From Plumapathes pennacea (taxonomy: Eukaryota > Cnidaria > Anthozoa > Antipatharia > Myriopathidae): a stretch of 64,000 nt of DNA. Below the pieces are notes generated by a model, which was not told where the DNA came from, searched no databases, and saw only the letters and a list, made by a program, of their open reading frames with translations. Both the position numbers and the translations under genes were made by a program. Below, piece after piece: positions 58,401-64,000 of the stretch; position 1 is the stretch's first letter; every line of letters begins with the position of its first letter. Location of the stretch: positions 2,469,501 to 2,533,500 of the forward strand of contig OZ038470.1 of assembly GCA_964036295.1 (NCBI GenBank). Direction: 5' to 3'.

Positions 58401-59029
58401 AACTCGCGCGCGAAACAAGATCATGTACTTGTTGATTTCAAACTAACCAAATCCATGTGGGACATAATTTACGCAACGTACGCACCTTCATGATATTTCT
58501 GGCCTTGCAAAAGTATTAGAGATGGCCCCCTTGCGATAAAGAACGATTTCTAAATATTTTATATGCTCCTGAAGTACCTTTTCTGGATAACCACTGTGAT
58601 TTGTAGAACTTCACTTTTCCTAACAAAAAACCGAGGATACGTGCGTCCCATAATTGACCGATAGTTAGTCAGATCGACCAGCCTAATTAATTATGCTTCA
58701 AATTTTCATTTTTGAGAAACTCGCGCGCGAAACAAGATCATGTACTTGTTGATTTCAAACTAACCAAATCCATGTGGGACATAATTTACGCAACGTACGC
58801 ACCTTCAGGATATTTCTGGTCTTGCAAAAGTATTAGAGATGGCCCCCTTGCGATAAAGAACAATTTCTAAATATTTTATATGCTCCTGAAGTACCTTTTC
58901 TGGATAACCACTGTGATTTGTAGAACTTTACTTTTCCTAACAAATAACCGAGGAAACGTGCGTCCCATAATTGACCGAAAGTTAGTCAGATCGACCAGCC
59001 TAATTAATTATGCGTCAACTCTTAGTTTT
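55470..59029. repeat. Satellite array, 315-bp unit, 11 units
   Basis: Taking GAGAAACTCGCGCGCG as the phase mark (G-GAAACTCGCGCGC in the first unit), units start at 55560, 55875, 56190, 56505, 56820, 57135, 57450, 57765, 58080, 58397 and 58714. Eight successive steps are exactly 315 bp, then two of 317. About 90 bp of a diverged unit precede it. Each unit carries CTAATTAATTATG and ACCTTCAGGAT. Two sets of variants (GATGAACGCACC versus AACGTACGCACC, and AAATTTGAAGATACG versus AAAACCGAGGATACG) are shuffled between units, as expected from unequal exchange or conversion. No long reading frame exists. Confidence 0.95.
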
Positions 59030-60919
59030 TGTAGGTCTTTTGGACGACTACAGGCATGGAAAAAATTGATTGAGTATATGAATGTGCATTGTGCAGAAGA
59101 AATATAAAAATCGATTATCCAAAGTGTGCGGCGATTACATGTGGGGACTACTGGCTGGAATGATGCGAATATCCCCACAATTATACTTAGAAGAACATCG
59201 AAAGAAAGGAAAAAGGAAAAGTCGACTCTTTTTGAGCGCTGTTACTGCAAAAAGTTAGATGTTGAAATGATGTTTAATTGCACCTATAAGGATAGCGTGA
59301 CTAAATAGCAGCTCTCACCTTGTCACATCTGTCCACAACATTCTCAGCAAATATCACTGACGCAAATCCAACAGTAACCAGGATCCTTATAGTACACTAT
59401 GTAGATCTCTGGAATAAAGTAGGCTGACACCCAGCACGGCCCACCTGAAGGTCTACAAATAAAAGAACGGAGTAAAACATACCGTAAGTTAAACAGAGAA
59501 GGGTGAAGTGATAGGCTATGGTTTGCTCTTATTGATGGCTAACCGCTGTGAGACATACCAAAAATTGTATATCCAAAGCGTGGCTTCGCTATCACGAACG
59601 TTCCCTGAAAATTTTATGCGATTCTGAGATTAGGCCATAAGTATGCATTTTTTGAAAAAAAAAATGCAAAGGCTATAGCCCATGCTTTTTTCTCAAAAAT
59701 AGCCGATTTGACCAAAAAATTTAAACTTTTGATACTATCAGGAAACCTTCTGGGGACCATAACAAGACTTTTTGCAATACAATTGTCTTACTTTTTTTTC
59801 AGCCGTTAACGAGATATAGCACGAAAACTACACATAATTTTATCCTCCTTTGTTTGAGAAGGGTGAAGTGTTAGGCGATGGTTTGCTCTTATATGTGGCG
59901 ACCCGCTGTGTGAAAAGGCCAAAAAGTGTATATCTAAACCGAAAGTGTCGGATTTCGGTCCAAAATCAGCATTTTTCTCGAATATGGTCGATTTTGAGAA
60001 ACATTTTAAACTTCACAGGGAGCTGGCTGAGACTACTTTGCTGCAGCATTGTCGAAAATAGTGCAGAAAAATGAGTCTCTCGAAACTTCAACACTAAACG
60101 CAAATGTCATTCTAAAGTTTCAGGTAAGGCGTTACCGACGTACATAAATACACATAAACTGATACAATTCTTCGGCACGTGAATGCCCTTAAGTTTAAAA
60201 TCGATTAGAACGTGACATAAATGCGTAACTTACCAAAATCCAGCTCTCTCTCGTTGTCTTGTCTGCGCTGAAAGGCCCTGTTTTACGTCGAGTGGCTTGA
60301 TCTGTATGTGCGCCTAGAAGTGAAGGAACACGTCTTCCTCGAGTAACGTATCATTATTAGGAGAAAACAGCTGGTAAGCGTATAGAAAGTTTACAATTTC
60401 TAGGCGATATCACAGCATAAGTAAGCCTTGTTCGAACAGCTGCAAATGCAAGAACATGCTACACGAATCACACGTGCCGGGAATGCTGCGCGCGTTTACA
60501 AAAAAATCACATGCATGGAAAACTATTGCAACCTTTCTTTTTTCTCCTTCTGAAGGCACTTTTCATGGTCTGTTCAAGGTAGTGTGTGTGGGTGTGTGTT
60601 GAATTTCTTTGGTCAAGCTCCAAGTTTACAAGTCGCCTGAACGCAGATTTTCACCGTGTATATACAACACACGTCGCGGGCGGGGTAGGGAAAAGAGCCT
60701 AGGAATGAAGATGTACAGTTTATAAAAAGTACAACCGACAGCTGATTGGTGTTGCGATAACTTCTTTGGGAAACGCTCGTTCATTTCACTCTGGGAAAGA
60801 CCATGCGAACGCTCGACAGCTGTGTACAAGAAACGTGGATATGATTAATGTAAATAATGAGTGTAAATCTGACAATTCAAACTATCGTTTATTTTAGTGT
60901 TGAGAGTATCTATGTCTTC
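59030..60919. other. Spacer with a duplicated dispersed repeat
   Basis: AGAAGGGTGAAGTGATAGGC at about 59500 and AGAAGGGTGAAGTGTTAGGC at about 59858 head two related blocks some 360 bp apart. The part 59580-59830 is an inverted relative of 47420-47900. A small TG-rich tract lies near 60580. No gene is seen. Confidence 0.45.
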
Positions 60920-61119
60920 TTAACCCTTTCACTCAAAATACAGATTCTCCCAACATTTTAAGAAGAAAACGTACGAGTATTGTAGCGAGAATTAATAGTT
61001 TAATCAGGTTTCATTTAAAGCAACCAGAGCCAAGTTCCCCATACTGTATGATATATTTCAGTGGTGAGAAACTGAAGGAGAAAATTGAAGTTGATCACTC
61101 TTCGGAGTAAAAGGGTTAA
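60920..61119. mobile_element. Complete 200-bp TTAA-type MITE
   Basis: It starts TTAACCCTTTCACTC and ends GAGTAAAAGGGTTAA, near-perfect inverted repeats including TTAA. TTAA plus CCCTTT ends suggest a piggyBac-type origin. Diverged copies lie at about 18785, 25362, 26634, 27846, 30489, 44598 and 62256. Confidence 0.7.
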
Positions 61120-61613
61120 AACGTCATACATCTAAGGGCCAAGTTGTTGAAAGCACGATGATACTGGAGTAGCCTAAACTAAGCCAAAGAGCAACGGACA
61201 TTACTCTAGCTTAATACCTATATAATTGTAAAAACGATCTACTGGTTTAAGTTACGTACAGATGAAGCAGATTGATCGTTTCAAAGATTTGCCTGCACAA
61301 CACAGCGCACATCTATTGATGAAATATTCTCATAACGCCCTTAAAGCGGACCTCTCAGCCAAGTCAATGTTTACATCTGGAAATGTGTAAAAATCCAAGC
61401 CTAGTTTAGATTGCCAACACGCTAGAACTCAATAGACTGATGGCAAAATTGGTAAATATCACTTTTAGGCCAAATGAAACAAATCTTCTTGAATGACTCG
61501 GATGGAAATGCATTACCAATTTTTCGGTTGCCCTAAAAATGGCGGATCCAAGAGGATTGTGATTGGTAGGGCCCCTTAAAGCAACCTATAAATAGAGATT
61601 ACGTCATGTTTTA
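61120..61613. other. Spacer / likely 3' UTR of ERLEC1
   Basis: Downstream (minus strand) of the ERLEC1 stop. No other feature is seen. Confidence 0.35.
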
Positions 61614-63364
61614 TCAGTCGTCAACAGGGAATAATCCATTTTCATCTGCATTTGCTAACAATGGGCATATAATGGGAGACTCAATCTGCAACAAAAAGAA
61701 AGCAAAAACGACTTTTATTCTCTGTTCAATGTTCAATAAAAGAATCATCCAATTCAAAAGTTAAAAAACTAATGAACGTTTTACGGCGAGTTTTTAGAAT
61801 TACGGATGCATGTAAGCAAAATTCAATAGAGTAAACATAAACATGAGGCACACTCAGCCCTCCACCAACATCAATGCCCACAGGTAGGCCTGTTCCTTAA
61901 TGCCTCTTGCCTCTGTTTCCGAGGCCTAGCACGAAACCTTTCTTGTGAAAATGAGTTTGACATGAAAACGAACACGTAAACTCGTTTTCGCAAGGAATGT
62001 TTCGCACTTGGCCTCGTTTTGAGACTGAGGCAAAGGAAATGTCCCATGAGGCACTTTCACATTCATGCTCAGTTCGCCAGGCTGAGATAATGTGGAGAGC
62101 CAACCAAATGATAAAAACTTGGCAGGCGGAGTAGGGAATTGCTTCTTTGGTCATAACACAATCATGTAGAAACAAAACCAAGCTCAGCAGAAAGAGTGAC
62201 TTGACGATTCGTTTATACGGGGAGTAAGAAATACTATTTTCTACTGAACATTGTGAAAGTGACTTATTCTCCAACGTACAAGTAGTGTTAGGAGAATTGA
62301 TAATTTGACCAGTTCATACCTGAGCAAGAGATCACCTAGCAAGTCCCCATGCAAATGCTCACAACAGAAATAAATACAAGACTCGAAATACGTACCCCTA
62401 AAATGTATTCACAGGTTTGAGGTTCCATTAAATAGAGGGACATTTCTTGAAGATGAATAGACTCTTTACATCTGTAAAAACAGCCAAGCAACACAAAGAT
62501 ATTAACCAGAGATTTACAATCAATGAACAACACAAAACATATAAACAAAAGGTATTAATTGGAAACAAAATCTGGGCCAGTTTCAATGGCTACATAAAAA
62601 AATCTTGCAGGAAAGACACTTTCGTTGCTCTCCTCCTTTGTTTGCAATAGAATAGCACGTGTTCAATAGAATAAAGCAAGATTCCGTACTTTAATCTAAC
62701 TTGGACGACTCTTGGTTTGCCAGTGAGGTCGCACAAGTCTCCTTCACTGTAGAAATGCGATACATATCTGCAGAAACAAACAACGCAAACCACGACTGTA
62801 AACATAGCACGATTTAATGCGCGACGTGTGCGCTCGCGTGTGCGTGTATCTAAACGTGTGTTTATGAGCGTGTTCATGTCGAGTGACTGCGCATGCATGC
62901 GTCGCGTGAATGAACTCTACTTGCATGCACGTGTATGTCGTGTGCCCAGGCGTGCGTCAAGTGTATGACGCGTGTTTACGTGCGTGTGTGCACATGTGCG
63001 TCGCGTGTATAAACGCGTGTTTTTGTACGTGCGCGCACGTGTGCGTCGCGTGTATGAACGTATGTTTCCGTGTGCGTGACGTGCTTGTACACCTGTTCGA
63101 GTCTATGCGTGCGTGTGTTCGTACGCACGAGTATGTGCACGCGTGGTTGATGACGGTTGTCAGGTTGTGTTTATTTAGGTTGTGTTTACGTTTGCAATTG
63201 CGTGCGCACGTGTGAAAATCACTTCCTGCTAAGCGACACGAGTGCACAATGTAGTGACTTATGACGGTTAGATCTAATGCCGTTCACACATTTCTAATTC
63301 AGGTAAAGACATTTGCTTACCCAGAAGCTTTGATGTTCTTCTCCTTCACCCATTCCAAATGTCT
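61614..63364 (-). CDS. ERLEC1: Endoplasmic reticulum lectin 1, C-terminal exons (5' part off window)
   Basis: Four exons join in phase on the minus strand: 63364-63321, 62767-62690, 62471-62396 and 61685-61614. They read 'RHLEWVKEKNIKASG', then 'YVSHFYSEGDLCDLTGKPRV', then 'VRLKCKESIHLQEMSLYLME', then 'PQTCEYILG', then 'IESPIICPLLANADENGLFP' and a stop. This is the second MRH (mannose-6-phosphate receptor homology) domain and C-terminus of ERLEC1/XTP3-B. The MRH sugar-binding Arg (VRLKC), Glu (MEP) and Tyr (CEY) are kept. ERLEC1 binds trimmed N-glycans on misfolded proteins and passes them to the HRD1-SEL1L complex for ER-associated degradation. Upstream exons should lie beyond 64000. No coding exon was found in 63365-64000. 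OS9 is a relative but fits less well. Confidence 0.85.
62256..62335. repeat. Partial TTAA-type MITE in the last ERLEC1 intron
   Basis: TTATTCTCCAACGTACAAG and GTGTTAGGAGAATTGATAATTTG match the middle of the family. Confidence 0.4.
62815..63215. repeat. CGTGTG-rich alternating purine-pyrimidine tract in an ERLEC1 intron
   Basis: About 400 bp of GCGTGTGT, GTGCGTCGCGTG and ACGCGTGTTT units repeat with irregular spacing between exons 63321-63364 and 62690-62767. This is a strong Z-DNA candidate. Confidence 0.75.
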
Positions 63365-63424
63365 CTATAGTGAAAAAAAAAACCCCTTCATTTCAGAACT
63401 GATACAATGAACCACTGAAATTGA

Positions 63425-64000
63425 TAAGAAGCAAAAGGGTAACGCCTTGTTCGAGAAATATTACGCTAGATCGTGCCATAGGCCACCTTGGTTATTCTCA
63501 GTCCAAAAGTGAAGCCATATAAGCAAGACCACAGAAGCGACGGGATAACGCCTTGGTCGGCAATTATTGCGCTAGATCGTTCCATAGGAATTCTTGTATA
63601 TTCTAAGTCCAAACCATATAACCATATAGCCATATAACCAAGGCCACAGAAGCAAAAGGATAACGCCTTGGTTGGCAATTATTGCGCTAAATCGTGCCAT
63701 AGGCCATCTTGGTTATTCTAAGTCCAAAAGTGAAGCTGTATAACAAAGGTCACAGAAGCGACGGGATAACGCCTTGGTCGGCAATTATTGCGCTAGATCG
63801 TGCCATAGGCCATCTTGGTTATTCTAAGTCCAAAAGTGAAGCCATATAACCAAGGCCACCAGAAGCGACGGAATAACGCCTTGGTCGGCAATTATTGCGC
63901 TAGATCGTTCCATAGGCCACCTTGGTTATTCCTAGTCCAAAAGTGAAGTCATATAACCAAGGCCACAGAAACGAAGGGATAACACCTTGTTCGGGAATTA
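63425..64000. repeat. 98-115-bp tandem repeat running off the right edge
   Basis: GGGATAACGCCTTGGTCGGC recurs with TAACGCC at about 63440, 63546, 63661, 63776, 63874 and 63980. Units also share GCCATAGGCCATCTTGG and ATATAACCAAGGCCACAGAA, where CCAAGGC and GCCTTGG make each unit partly self-complementary. It lies in an ERLEC1 intron. Confidence 0.85.

Noticed and set aside
55470..59029. CRISPR-like array
   Set aside because: Units are 315 bp and repeat over their whole length with no unique spacers, and the genome is eukaryotic.

Overview
The window looks like an anthozoan cnidarian genome, probably a stony coral or close relative. Genes are intron-rich with short GT-AG introns, the proteins are typical animal families, and the spacers are full of small fold-back elements and satellites. 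All family calls come from reading translated exons. No database search was run.

Left part (1-9782). A minus-strand family 8 glycosyltransferase runs off the left edge (1-1464). It faces a small plus-strand gene (2313-2726) whose protein carries a clear BH3 motif, so it is a candidate BH3-only apoptosis regulator. Their shared upstream region holds a perfect CRE and an AP-1 site. Three intronless tandem copies of an SLC35G1-like EamA transporter follow (3307-4371, 6204-7274, 7688-8731). A 1,576-bp DNA transposon with an 8-bp target duplication sits between copies 1 and 2. A broken fragment of the downstream PP2D1-like gene sits between copies 2 and 3, which records how the array was built.

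Middle part (9783-46225). A PP2D1/CG9801-like predicted pseudophosphatase is followed tail-to-tail by NUSAP1 on the minus strand (11 exons, about 397 aa). NUSAP1 is head-to-head with FKRP (single exon, 524 aa). A complete beta-spectrin gene follows: 54 phase-consistent exons, 2,342 aa, two CH domains, about 17 spectrin repeats, a charged helix and a PH domain. Apart from possible co-regulation of the two head-to-head pairs, the genes look like unrelated housekeeping neighbours.

Right part (46226-64000). About 15 kb is almost gene-free. It contains fold-back MITEs, tRNA-like SINE pieces, minisatellites, a decayed unrecognised gene, a LINE reverse-transcriptase remnant with a MITE beside it, and a 3.5-kb satellite of eleven units with an almost invariant 315-bp period. 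The right edge holds the last four exons of a minus-strand ERLEC1 gene (ER lectin of the ERAD pathway), found from exons too short to appear as long reading frames.
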